Shown here in pieces: positions 16,736 to 25,090 of a stretch of DNA of 64,000 bases (the first letter of the stretch is position 1; each line of letters starts with the position of its first letter). The notes beneath the pieces were generated by a model. The model searched no databases and was not told the DNA's origin. It saw only the letters and a list, made by a program, of their open reading frames with translations. This stretch comes from Phycisphaerae bacterium (GTDB lineage: Bacteria > Planctomycetota > Phycisphaerae > UBA1845 > Fen-1342). A program made the translations under genes and the position numbers. Location: assembly GCA_028279405.1 (NCBI GenBank), contig JANQNU010000059.1, forward strand, positions 1-64,000. Reading direction: 5' to 3'.

Positions 16736-18166
16736 ATGCGAGAGACCACGGAGAAGGTCTGCACTCTACAAGCGCGCATTGCCGCCCGGATCGGCGATAG
16801 TCGCTATCGAACATGGTTCGCGGACAAGGCCCGTTTCGAGTTGGCGGAGCAACGGCTCACGGTCACGGTTGCGTCAGCTTTCGTGGGGAACTGGATCGCT
16901 TCGAACTTCATGGACGACCTGCAAGAGGCGATGCACGAAACCGTCGGCGACGGTGGCGTCGTTCGTTTGCGAGTAGGGACCGCGGATGGCGGCGAACACA
17001 CCAATGGTAGCGCGCAGAACGACCGCCCGCGCCGTCCGAGTCGTGCGGAGCGTTCGATCGAGTTGCGGACGGACCGCAGTCGGCGCGGACCGCGTTTTCG
17101 GGGTCAACTGGGTTCGTTCGTGGTCGGTCCTTGTAACCAGCTGGCGTACGCGGCGGCGTGTGCACTGGCGCGCAGGGACGCGGGCAACGGGCTGCGCCAC
17201 TTGCTGCTGCACGGCGCGAGCGGCCTGGGCAAGACGCACCTGCTGCAGGGCATTGCGAACGAGTATCAGGATTCGCATCCGGCACAGAGTTGCTGCTATG
17301 TCTCGGGCGAGGAGTTCACCAACGAGTTTGTGTATGCACTGAAGTCGGGCCGGCTCGAGTCCTTTCGAGCGCGTTTTCGGGGCGTCGACGTACTACTGAT
17401 CGACGATCTGCACTTTCTGGCGCACAAGAGTGCCACGCAGCAGGAATTCCTGCATACGTTCGATGCCATTGACGGTGTCGGGAAGACGATCGTCATGACG
17501 ACCGACAAGCATCCGCGAGCGATGACAGCGCTATCGGATCCGCTTGTGAGTCGGTTGATTGCGGCGACGGTCGTTGAGATCGAGCCGCCGGGGTTGGAGA
17601 CGCGCCGCGAGATTCTGCGTCGCCGGGCGGCGCAAATGAAGCGAGATCTGCCCGAGCCGCTGATTCATTACGTGGCCTCGCGCATCACGCGCAACGTGCG
17701 CGAACTCGAGGGCGCACTGTATAAGATCATTGCGCTGCAGACCCTGTCGAACGAGCCCTTGAATTTCGAGCTTGCACAGCGGGCGCTCGAGGAATCCGGT
17801 GCGGTCGGTCCGGTCCGGCCGGACGCCGAGCAGATCCAGCGGGCGGTTGCCCGATACTTCGGCGTGAACGTGCGGGACCTGCTCTCGGCCTCGCGCGACC
17901 GGACGGTGGTGACGGCGCGGGGCGTAGCGATGTACCTCATTCGCAAAGAGCTGGGTCTGAGCTTTCCGGAGATCGGTCGGCGAATGAAGCGCCGACATTC
18001 GACGGTCTGCATGGCTTGTCGGCGAATCGAGGAGACGGTCGAGCGAACGGGCGTGTTGAGCTGGCGTGCGGCAGGCGCGGTCCGGGAACAGCCGGTCGCG
18101 ACGATTCTCGAGCTGATCCGTGAGCAGTTGGCCGGCCGCACCGAGGCGCCGCGACACGCGGATTAG
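16736..18166 (+). CDS. dnaA: Chromosomal replication initiator protein DnaA
   Basis: All four domains are present in 476 residues. Domain I is about 1-75 (SRYRTWFADKARFEL), domain II a basic linker to about 120, and domain III the AAA+ module with FVVGPCNQLAY, Walker A at 159-167 (HGASGLGKT), Walker B at 219-224 (VLLIDD) and the sensor MTTDKHP. Domain IV (about 365-440) carries the DnaA-box recognition helix LSFPEIGRRMKRRHSTV. It binds ATP, opens the origin and loads the helicase. ATG at 16736 has AGGGA upstream. dnaN and recF do not follow it, unlike in most bacteria. Confidence 0.97.
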   Translation: MRETTEKVCTLQARIAARIGDSRYRTWFADKARFELAEQRLTVTVASAFVGNWIASNFMDDLQEAMHETVGDGGVVRLRVGTADGGEHTNGSAQNDRPRRPSRAERSIELRTDRSRRGPRFRGQLGSFVVGPCNQLAYAAACALARRDAGNGLRHLLLHGASGLGKTHLLQGIANEYQDSHPAQSCCYVSGEEFTNEFVYALKSGRLESFRARFRGVDVLLIDDLHFLAHKSATQQEFLHTFDAIDGVGKTIVMTTDKHPRAMTALSDPLVSRLIAATVVEIEPPGLETRREILRRRAAQMKRDLPEPLIHYVASRITRNVRELEGALYKIIALQTLSNEPLNFELAQRALEESGAVGPVRPDAEQIQRAVARYFGVNVRDLLSASRDRTVVTARGVAMYLIRKELGLSFPEIGRRMKRRHSTVCMACRRIEETVERTGVLSWRAAGAVREQPVATILELIREQLAGRTEAPRHAD

Positions 18167-18500
18167 GCCGAACGCGTCGCGCATTCGGCTCCTGACACGA
18201 ACGGTTTCCCTGTGGAGTGGCGCGGTCGTGAATCCGGACGTCGGCGACAAGGAGGTTGCCGGCGCCGGCTCCGTCCGATGCCGGTCCCGGAATCCGGGGA
18301 ATCGGGGGGCTTCATTTCGACAGGGGCCTGCGGGCTCGCTGCCACCTGCACTTGTGATGAGTCGGTCGACGACGCTATCGGCGGGGGCGGTCCCTTCGTA
18401 TACTAGCGGTTTCCCGGGCATTGTTGCCAGGCTTGGCCGGTTACCGGCCCGGCCCCGGATGCGGAACCGACAGATCCGAGACGGAGTTTGGAGTGATCTC
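18167..18500. other. Intergenic region downstream of dnaA
   Basis: There is no supported gene here. The only signal is a TATACT hexamer at 18399-18404 without a convincing -35 element, about 100 bases before the small lipoprotein gene. No DnaA boxes and no terminator-like hairpin with a T run were seen. Confidence 0.4.
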
Positions 18501-18692
18501 ATGAAGCGAAGTAGCTATCGTCGGCTGGCATGGCTCGCCGCTGGCGGCTGTGGCATGATGCTTGGCGGTTGTGTGAATGATCTGACGGCAAATCTCGATC
18601 GGCTACTGTCGCCGACGGCGTTCGACAACGCCCTGACGTTGCCGAACTTGCCGTTCGCCGACTTTGCGTTCGCGCTAATCCGGTTGCTGTAA
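18501..18692 (+). CDS. Small predicted lipoprotein
   Basis: This 63-residue protein starts with the basic MKRSSYRRLAWLAAGG and a hydrophobic stretch that ends in the lipobox MMLGGC (Cys24). The mature part of about 40 residues (VNDLTANLDRLLSPTAFDN...) has no known motif. ATG at 18501 follows GGAGTGATCTC, an acceptable ribosome-binding site. It stops 11 bases before the phosphatase gene, so the two may be cotranscribed. It is short, and its reality rests on the lipobox and spacing. Confidence 0.6.
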   Translation: MKRSSYRRLAWLAAGGCGMMLGGCVNDLTANLDRLLSPTAFDNALTLPNLPFADFAFALIRLL

Positions 18693-18703
18693 GAAGAGGT
18701 TCG

Positions 18704-20374
18704 ATGTTCGCATTGCGCGTGCAGACGGCGGACGGCCCGCAGACGATCGAGCTGGGCATGCGGCCGGTGATTCTCGGTCGTTCGGATGCCTGCGACATTG
18801 TCTTGCGCAATGACGGCGAAGTGTCGCGCGAGCACGCCCAGGTTTGGGTCGAGGCCGGCACGGTGCTCGTGTCCGATTCGAACTCCAAGAACGGCACGCG
18901 GGTGGACAACGGGGAGCTGTTTCGGAACGAGGTGCGACCGGCGGCGGAGTGTATCCGGATCGGGGGTTACGATATCTCGATCCTCGGTAGTACGGCGGGT
19001 GCGGATCTCGTCGGCGTTCGGTATCAACCGGATGCGCCGACCGGAATGGGCAACACCAAGTTCCTCCCGTCCTCGCGACCGCCGGCCCTGATTAATCAGA
19101 AACGGCTCGGCTTGCTCATGGGGCTGACGGATCGGATCGGCGGCGTTTTCGAGAAACGCCAGCTCATGGAGCAGGCGCTCGACGCCTGCTGCGAAGCGCT
19201 GGACTTCGAACGCGGTCTGATTGCCCTCAAGGCGCGCCGCGGCGAGACCGAAGAGCCGGTCACGCGTAACGTCCAACGGGATGAGAACGGTGCCTACAAG
19301 GTCAGCCGGACGCTGATCAACCGCGCGTTGGTGGAGGGCGAGCGCGCGATCGTGAACAACCCCGCCACCGATCTCGTCGACAACCTCTCGGAGAGTTTGG
19401 TTCGGTTTCCGATCTGCTCGGCGCTCTGCGTCCCGATCCAGCACCGCGACGACATCCTCGGTGTGATATACGGTGACCGGATCACGCGCGCCGCGACTTA
19501 TACGGATGAGGACGTCGATTTCTTTGCGGCCATCGCGCAGCAGGTCGCGGTCGGCCTCGCCAACCTGCGGCTCTTCGAGAGCCACGTGCAGTCGCAAAAA
19601 ATATACGCGTCGCTCGAACAGGCGCGGACGATCCAGCGCCGCCTGCTGCCGAGCAAGCCGCTGACCGTGCCCGGCGTCGCGATCACCGGAATGAACCGTC
19701 CGTCGACATCCGTCGGCGGTGACTACTTCGACTACTTTTCGCTCGACGAGCAGCGCGTCGGGCTGATCATCGCGGACGTAACCGGGCACGGCTTGCCGTC
19801 AGCGTTGATCATGGCCAACTTCCAGGCAGCAGTACACGTCGCGCTGACGCCGACGATCCCGCTGCCGGAGCTCGGAGAGCGGCTCAACCAGTTGGTGTTT
19901 CGGAACACGCCCGCGGAGGTCTTCATCACGGCGATCATTGCGCGGCTCGACGTACCGACCGGGCGAATCGAGTTCATCAGTGCCGGTCACCCCGGGCCAA
20001 TCGTCTTCGGCGACGGTGGTCCGGTGCAGTGGGAGGACGAGCAGGAGACCAACGCCCTGCCGTTCGGCGTGCTGCCCACCGACGAGTATCAGGTGCAGTT
20101 GCTGATGCCGGATGCCGCGTGCAATGCGTTGTTGTTCTACACCGACGGATTGACCGAGGCCGAGAATGCGGCGGGGAACATGCTGGGAGCGGAGCGCGTC
20201 GCGGATGCGTTGCGCGGGTTGCCCAATCCAGGGGCTCCGGAGCTGATCGATGCGACGCTGGCACTGGTCGGCGACCACGTCGGCGAGCACGATGCGGCCC
20301 AGGACGACTTGACGTTGATGGCGCTGCGTTATGACCCGGAGAATGTGAAATCTCGGTCATCGAATGGCAAATAA
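18704..20374 (+). CDS. FHA-GAF-PP2C (SpoIIE/RsbU-type) serine phosphatase
   Basis: The 556-residue protein combines three signalling domains. The FHA domain (about 1-95) has LGRSDACDIVL, VSREHA and DSNSKNGTRVDN, the phosphothreonine-binding loops. A GAF domain (about 125-290) follows, with FPICSALCVPI. A PP2C-type phosphatase fills 310-550 with SVGGDYFDYF and the metal ligand IIADVTGHGLPSALIMA. Such proteins remove phosphate from partners such as anti-sigma antagonists; the target is unknown. No kinase or anti-sigma gene is adjacent, but a phosphothreonine partner is implied by the FHA domain. Confidence 0.92.
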   Translation: MFALRVQTADGPQTIELGMRPVILGRSDACDIVLRNDGEVSREHAQVWVEAGTVLVSDSNSKNGTRVDNGELFRNEVRPAAECIRIGGYDISILGSTAGADLVGVRYQPDAPTGMGNTKFLPSSRPPALINQKRLGLLMGLTDRIGGVFEKRQLMEQALDACCEALDFERGLIALKARRGETEEPVTRNVQRDENGAYKVSRTLINRALVEGERAIVNNPATDLVDNLSESLVRFPICSALCVPIQHRDDILGVIYGDRITRAATYTDEDVDFFAAIAQQVAVGLANLRLFESHVQSQKIYASLEQARTIQRRLLPSKPLTVPGVAITGMNRPSTSVGGDYFDYFSLDEQRVGLIIADVTGHGLPSALIMANFQAAVHVALTPTIPLPELGERLNQLVFRNTPAEVFITAIIARLDVPTGRIEFISAGHPGPIVFGDGGPVQWEDEQETNALPFGVLPTDEYQVQLLMPDAACNALLFYTDGLTEAENAAGNMLGAERVADALRGLPNPGAPELIDATLALVGDHVGEHDAAQDDLTLMALRYDPENVKSRSSNGK

Positions 20375-20472
20375 GCGATGGGTGAGTTGCGGGTGAGCGC
20401 CTCCTCGCCCATAATGACCGGCTTGTCGATAATCGTAAACTTGACATCCGCATAGCATTCGGAGTGTGACGC

Positions 20473-21201
20473 ATGGGCGCAACGATCGACGCGCTGCGAG
20501 AGCTGCAGAGCATCGAGTTGCAGATCGTGGATATCCAGAAGCAGATGGGGCGCAAGGCGCGCGTCGTCGCTGCCCAGGAGAAGAAGCTCGACGGCTTGCG
20601 CAAGCAGATTGCCACCGCCGAGGCGGAATCCACGCGGGTCCAGATGGACCTCGACGCCGCCGACGTGGACCTCAAGGCCCGCCAGAGCTCAATTCAGAAG
20701 CTCCGCGAGCATCTCAATTCGGTCAAGACCAACAAAGAGTATGCCGCGGTATTGGCGCAGCTCAACAACGAGAAGGCGGATACCACGCGGATCGAAACAC
20801 GGGCCATGGAATTGATGGGGGACGTCGAGACTCGCAAGGGCGCGATTCAGGAGTTGCGCGACGCGGAGTCGCGCGAGGCCGGCCGCCTGGACGAGTTGAA
20901 CGACCAGGCGCAGCAAACGGAGAAGAGCTATTCCGGGCATCTCGATGCGTTGTTGGAGAAGCGCGAGGGTGCGGCCGGGCGTCTCGAGAACACGACCGTG
21001 ACGCAGTTCACGCGTTTGTCCGAGCGCTATGACGGCGAGGCAATGGCGCAGCTCGAGCGGACACATCCGCGGCGCGACGAGTACATCTGTACGGGCTGCT
21101 ACTTGAGTCTTTCGGCCGAGGTCGCGAATTCGCTGATGACGCGCGACGAGGTCGTTACGTGCAAGAATTGCGGCCGGATCCTCTACTACGAAAAAGAGTG
21201 A
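20473..21201 (+). CDS. Coiled-coil protein with C4 zinc ribbon
   Basis: The 242 residues split into a long coiled coil (about 1-185; heptad-rich LQSIELQIVDIQKQMGRKAR and a run of Glu/Lys/Arg/Gln) and a C-terminal zinc ribbon, CTGCYLSLS then VVTCKNCGRILYY. This is the zf-RING_7/CT398-like family. Members exist in actinobacteria (Rv2229c), chlamydiae and others, often next to an RNase H gene, as here 6 bases downstream. Proposed roles include ribosome or flagellar/secretion adaptors, but the role here is unknown. Confidence 0.88.
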   Translation: MGATIDALRELQSIELQIVDIQKQMGRKARVVAAQEKKLDGLRKQIATAEAESTRVQMDLDAADVDLKARQSSIQKLREHLNSVKTNKEYAAVLAQLNNEKADTTRIETRAMELMGDVETRKGAIQELRDAESREAGRLDELNDQAQQTEKSYSGHLDALLEKREGAAGRLENTTVTQFTRLSERYDGEAMAQLERTHPRRDEYICTGCYLSLSAEVANSLMTRDEVVTCKNCGRILYYEKE

Positions 21202-21207
21202 CGGATC

Positions 21208-22023
21208 GTGGCGCTGGTCGTCCATTTTGACGGGGGCGCCCGTGGGAATCCGGGGCCGGCCGGCGCGGGCGTCGTCATCGCGACCGAAGCCGGCGATTGT
21301 CTGCACGAGGGTGGGTACTTCCTCGGTCCGATGACCAACAATGCCGCCGAGTACAACGCGTTGATTCTCGCGTTGCGCCGGGCGGCGGAAATGCCGCCGG
21401 ACCAATTGCGCCTGCATTCCGACAGTGAGTTGCTGGTACGCCAGATTACCGGCGAGTATCGGGTCAAGAATCCGGTGCTCCAGCAACTTCACGAGCAGGC
21501 CCAGCTTCTGCTGTTGAAGGTCAAGAGCTGGACCATCCATCACGTCCGCCGCGAGCATAACCGTCGGGCTGACGAACTCGCGAACCTTGCGATGGACCGT
21601 GAGACCGACGTGATTGTGACCGAGCACGATCCCGATATTACGCGTCGCACGACACGGATGTCGAAGGGCAACGGCCATGCGGCACACGCGGCCGGCGCAC
21701 CGACGGCCGGTGGCGAGGCGGATGGCGCGCGGACGGACGTACCGGCGGTACGGATTGCGGTGACGCGTCCTCCGGCGGAAGACGGGTGTCCCGCGGGTCA
21801 GGCGTTTGACGGCGATGCGTTGCTGGTTGGTGCTCGGTTGCCGTCCGGAATGTGTACGAATTGCGCGCAAGCGGTGCTGCCGACCGTTCTCGCGATTCAG
21901 CGAACGGCGCCCGGCGAAGTCGGGCTGGTGCCGGCGATGGTGATCGTCTGCGCGCAGGGCGGGTGCGGGGCGCAGTTCAGCGTAGCACCGGCGCCGGGAG
22001 CCAATGGCGGTACGTCGGCGTGA
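21208..22023 (+). CDS. RNase HI-like protein with C-terminal cysteine-rich domain
   Basis: GTG at 21208 gives 271 residues. The RNase H domain (1-135) has the acidic residues in place: VVHFDGGARGNPGPAGAG, NNAAEYNALILAL, LHSDSELLV and ELANLAMD. It cleaves RNA in RNA-DNA hybrids. After a Gly/Ala-rich linker, residues about 185-262 contain GCPAGQAFD, LPSGMCTNCAQAVLPTVLAI and VIVCAQGGCGAQF, which resembles the TIGR04076 family of small cysteine-rich proteins; that match is from memory. It is the second gene of a conserved pair with the zinc-ribbon protein. Confidence 0.85.
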   Translation: MALVVHFDGGARGNPGPAGAGVVIATEAGDCLHEGGYFLGPMTNNAAEYNALILALRRAAEMPPDQLRLHSDSELLVRQITGEYRVKNPVLQQLHEQAQLLLLKVKSWTIHHVRREHNRRADELANLAMDRETDVIVTEHDPDITRRTTRMSKGNGHAAHAAGAPTAGGEADGARTDVPAVRIAVTRPPAEDGCPAGQAFDGDALLVGARLPSGMCTNCAQAVLPTVLAIQRTAPGEVGLVPAMVIVCAQGGCGAQFSVAPAPGANGGTSA

Positions 22024-22299
22024 TTGCGACCGGGGTGTGACGGCTGCGGCTGGGATTGCCTGTCGGAAATTGTGCTTTCTCGCGCAAGTTAGTGCGTAAC
22101 CCGTGTGGCGGCAAAGTACGGACGATAAGATATCGCGGAACGTTCGGGGCCGCATTGCTAGCAGGCGTTGAGCCGCGGAGGGTTGACGCCGAAGGCCGGA
22201 TGTGGGCCGAGTCGAGTTGAGAAAGTCGCCACGGCGGGCTGCGCGTCCGGCAGGGCACGTTCGAGCGACACCTATCTGAGGACTGGAAGGAGAGGCATC

Positions 22300-24198
22300 A
22301 TGAATCGATCGCTGCGAGCGATGACCCTGGGCTTGTGCTTGTTGGCGGCTGCTGCGCCCCTGCGGGCGGCGGACGTCAACGACTTCAAGCTATCGCAGGC
22401 GGTACCTGGGAACTCGGTGTTGGTGCTGCACGCACGCGACCACGCCGGCATGGAATGGGTCGAGAAGCAGTATGCCCGTGTATGGCGGGCGGTCGAAGAA
22501 CTGCATTTCGAGCAGGACCTGACGAACCTGATGAAGGCGCTCGCCGAGGAGTCGGGCGAGGACTCGGCGGAAATGGAAGCCGCGTTCCAGAAGGTCGGTG
22601 ACGCGTGCATGGCGGTCGACTGGGCGGCGCTGGCCGGTCGCGAGTTCACGATGGCCATGGCGTTGGAGTTCCCGACCGTCAACTTCGTGTTTCTCATGAT
22701 GCCCGAAGAGGGTAAGACCGACGCGCAGTTCGAGTCGCTTTCCCAGCTGGCAAAGATGCTGGTGAACATGGCGCCGCCGGGCGAGTTGTCGCTGGCGACG
22801 ACAGGCGAAGGCAGTCAGACGGTGCATCGGGTCTCGATCACGAACGCTCCGCTGCCGATCGGCATCGTATTGGCACGGCATCAGGACATCATTCTGATGG
22901 GGTTCGGCTCGCTCGCGGAGCAATCGCTGGCAATGCTCCAAGGCGAGGGTGGCGATCCGCTTCACAAATCGGATCGGTTCCGGAACGCCGTCAAGCCGCT
23001 GCCCAAGGCCGGCGAGACGCTGTTCTTCATGGACGTCGCGATGATGATGCAGCAGGTACGAAGTGTCATCAGCCAGGGGATCTCGATGGCTGACCCCCAA
23101 GGCAACATGATGACCGAGATGGAGCGGACGCTCCCCGGCAAGCTCGTCGACGAATTTGATATCTTCGAGACGGTCGCCGAAGTCACCATGACCAACGGGA
23201 TGAAGACGACCACCAACATGGTCACGCAGTTCAAGAGCAGTGCGAACGTCAAGCCGTTCTACCAGTTCCTGTTCGGTGGCGGTCAGCTCGACCAGCCGAT
23301 GAGATATTTCCCGAAGGAGGCGCTGAACTGCGCGGCGTACAGCGGGCTCAACATCGACGCGCTGTACAAGGGAACGATGAACTTCGTCAAGAACAACGTT
23401 CCGGACGGCGAGAGCCTCATCAACGAGATGCAGGTGCAGCTACAGACGCTGAAGTCGCCCGATCAGCCGTTCCCGATCGACGTCGAGAACGGGATCATCG
23501 CCGCCATCGGCGGTGAGTTCCGCACGTTCTCGATCCCGGGCCGCAGCGCGTACAGCCCGCCGGAGTGGGCGATGATGGTCTCGCTCCGTGATGAGCAGCG
23601 GTTCGGCGACATCTACAACCGCGCCATGGGGATGGTCTCGGGCATGCTCGAGGCGCAGCAGCAGGGCTCGCTCAACGACGCCAAGATCGACGGAGCCGAC
23701 GGCTTCAAGGTCCTGGCCAGCCCGATGCTGATCATGCTTCCGCAGGTCGGCACGCCGACATTCGGTATCAAGGATGGCTATCTGATGATGGCGTCGAGCC
23801 CGCGCACGATCGCTCTCGCGCTCAAGACCGCGGCCGGCGAGAACGATAACTTCAGCAAGAATGAGCGCTACGCGAAGGAAGGGCTCCCGCTCAAGTCGGG
23901 CGTGACCTCTTATTCCTTCGCCGACATGACGACGCTCGGCGATGACCTCAGTCAGGTGCTCGCGATCTTCCCGATGATGATGGCCTTCAACCCCGCGATG
24001 GGCAAGAATCCGGCCGCCAAGACGTTGATCGGCGTCACCAACAAGCTCAGCCGGGTCGTCCGCAAGTTGGACTTCTTCCAGTCGACTTGCTCGACGTCGC
24101 AGATGAACGGCAACACGCTCACGACCACCACGGTCATGAACTATCGCGAACCGCCGAAGGCTACCGGCGAGTCCTCCTCGAGCGAGGACGCTAGCTAG
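22300..24198 (+). CDS. Large secreted protein of unknown function
   Basis: ATG at 22300 follows a strong AAGGAGAGG site and gives 632 residues. Residues 1-24 are a Sec signal peptide (LGLCLLAAAAPLRAA). The mature protein is methionine-rich and of even composition. Repeated patterns such as FFMDVAMMMQQVRSVIS and LMMASSPRTIALALKT suggest two similar halves, in the manner of planctomycete DUF3352-like proteins, but I do not recognise a catalytic motif. A factor-independent terminator follows. It probably works in the periplasm. Confidence 0.75.
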   Translation: MNRSLRAMTLGLCLLAAAAPLRAADVNDFKLSQAVPGNSVLVLHARDHAGMEWVEKQYARVWRAVEELHFEQDLTNLMKALAEESGEDSAEMEAAFQKVGDACMAVDWAALAGREFTMAMALEFPTVNFVFLMMPEEGKTDAQFESLSQLAKMLVNMAPPGELSLATTGEGSQTVHRVSITNAPLPIGIVLARHQDIILMGFGSLAEQSLAMLQGEGGDPLHKSDRFRNAVKPLPKAGETLFFMDVAMMMQQVRSVISQGISMADPQGNMMTEMERTLPGKLVDEFDIFETVAEVTMTNGMKTTTNMVTQFKSSANVKPFYQFLFGGGQLDQPMRYFPKEALNCAAYSGLNIDALYKGTMNFVKNNVPDGESLINEMQVQLQTLKSPDQPFPIDVENGIIAAIGGEFRTFSIPGRSAYSPPEWAMMVSLRDEQRFGDIYNRAMGMVSGMLEAQQQGSLNDAKIDGADGFKVLASPMLIMLPQVGTPTFGIKDGYLMMASSPRTIALALKTAAGENDNFSKNERYAKEGLPLKSGVTSYSFADMTTLGDDLSQVLAIFPMMMAFNPAMGKNPAAKTLIGVTNKLSRVVRKLDFFQSTCSTSQMNGNTLTTTTVMNYREPPKATGESSSSEDAS

Positions 24199-24228
24199 GC
24201 GAGATCGCACAGGTTCGTCGACAACTAC

Positions 24229-24268
24229 GCAAGGCGGGCTCTGCAAAGGGCTCGCCTTGCTCATTTTA
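24229..24268 (+). terminator. Factor-independent terminator, possibly bidirectional
   Basis: GCAAGGCG at 24229-24236 pairs with CGCCTTGC at 24253-24260, extended by partly paired GC bases, around a short A-rich loop. TCATTTTATT follows on the plus strand. It lies between the convergent secreted-protein and aldolase genes and can serve both. Confidence 0.65.
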
Positions 24269-24931
24269 TTAGCGATTGCGTTTCCAGGACGCGCGGATGC
24301 GCTGGCCGAGTGCGTCCAGCTCCGGACGTTTCTCCGGCGGTATCGATTGGGGACTGCCGATCTGCCGGGCGAGGTGCGTGGCGCGACAGAACGCCTCGAG
24401 CATTTCGGTTAGTGCGTAGGCGGTCTCGAGGTCGGGTCCCCAGCTCACGGCGCCGTGGTTGCTCAGCAGGACGGCGTTGGTCTCCGCCGCGAAACGCGCC
24501 ACAGCAGCACCGAGCGCGTCCGTTCCCGTGGTCTCGTAATCGACGACCGGGATGGTGGGGAAGAAGATGTCCGCTTCCTGGAGCACGCCCGTCGGGGGCG
24601 ACTCGCCGACGATCGCGTACGCGGTAGCGTACGGCGGATGGGTGTGCACGACCGCTCCGATATCGGCGCAAGCACGGTAGATCGCCAGGTGCAAGCGAAT
24701 CTCGCTGCTCGGACGGCTCAGGCCTTCGATCACGGCCCCGGCCTCATCGATCACGCACAACTCGTCCGGCCGCAGAACGCCCTTCGGTCGAAACGTCGGC
24801 GTACAAAGGATCCGATCGCTGTCCAATCGAGCGGAAAAGTTGCCTTCGGTACCCGCGACGAGTTCCCGCAGGGTCGCACGCCGACCAATGTCGCACATGA
24901 GCCAGGCTATGTCTATCATAGACCGAATCAT
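24269..24931 (-). CDS. Class II aldolase/adducin family protein
   Basis: ATG at 24931 gives 220 residues; the frame upstream of it (to 25072) reads through a dispersed repeat and is not family-like. The fold is clear: AGTEGNFSARLDSDRILCTP, the zinc-binding VVHTHPPYATAYAI with HTH at about 97-99, and LLSNHGAVSWGPDLETAY with the third ligand His. Relatives include fuculose-phosphate aldolase, ribulose-5-phosphate 4-epimerase and methylthioribulose-1-phosphate dehydratase; which reaction applies cannot be said. The catalytic Glu candidate is in EADIFFPTIPVV. Confidence 0.85.
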   Translation of the reverse strand: MIRSMIDIAWLMCDIGRRATLRELVAGTEGNFSARLDSDRILCTPTFRPKGVLRPDELCVIDEAGAVIEGLSRPSSEIRLHLAIYRACADIGAVVHTHPPYATAYAIVGESPPTGVLQEADIFFPTIPVVDYETTGTDALGAAVARFAAETNAVLLSNHGAVSWGPDLETAYALTEMLEAFCRATHLARQIGSPQSIPPEKRPELDALGQRIRASWKRNR

Positions 24932-25011
24932 AGCCGCGCGCCGAATCCTTGGCTGCGCCCGCGCACGGTTGAGGTGGGCCGGCGTCATTCCTTCGGACCA
25001 GGGGCCCTGAG

Positions 25012-25042
25012 ACCGCTCGCTCGCCCTCGCGGCTCGCCAGGG
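25012..25042. repeat. Degenerate GC-rich dispersed repeat
   Basis: ACCGCTCGCTCGCCCTCGCG followed by GCTCGCC is a copy of the module CCGCTCGCTTGCGCTCGCGG found at 28261, 50401 and 56472. It lies just upstream of the aldolase-like gene and extends that frame artificially. Confidence 0.65.
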
Positions 25043-25090
25043 CCGGTGGGGCGAGAAGTCCAAGCCCCGCATGTGCGAGCAGTTTAGGTG

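Noticed and set aside
24932-25072. N-terminal extension of the class II aldolase-like protein
   Set aside because: Its peptide ARASERSQGPWSEG is encoded by a dispersed repeat, and family members begin near the ATG at 24931.
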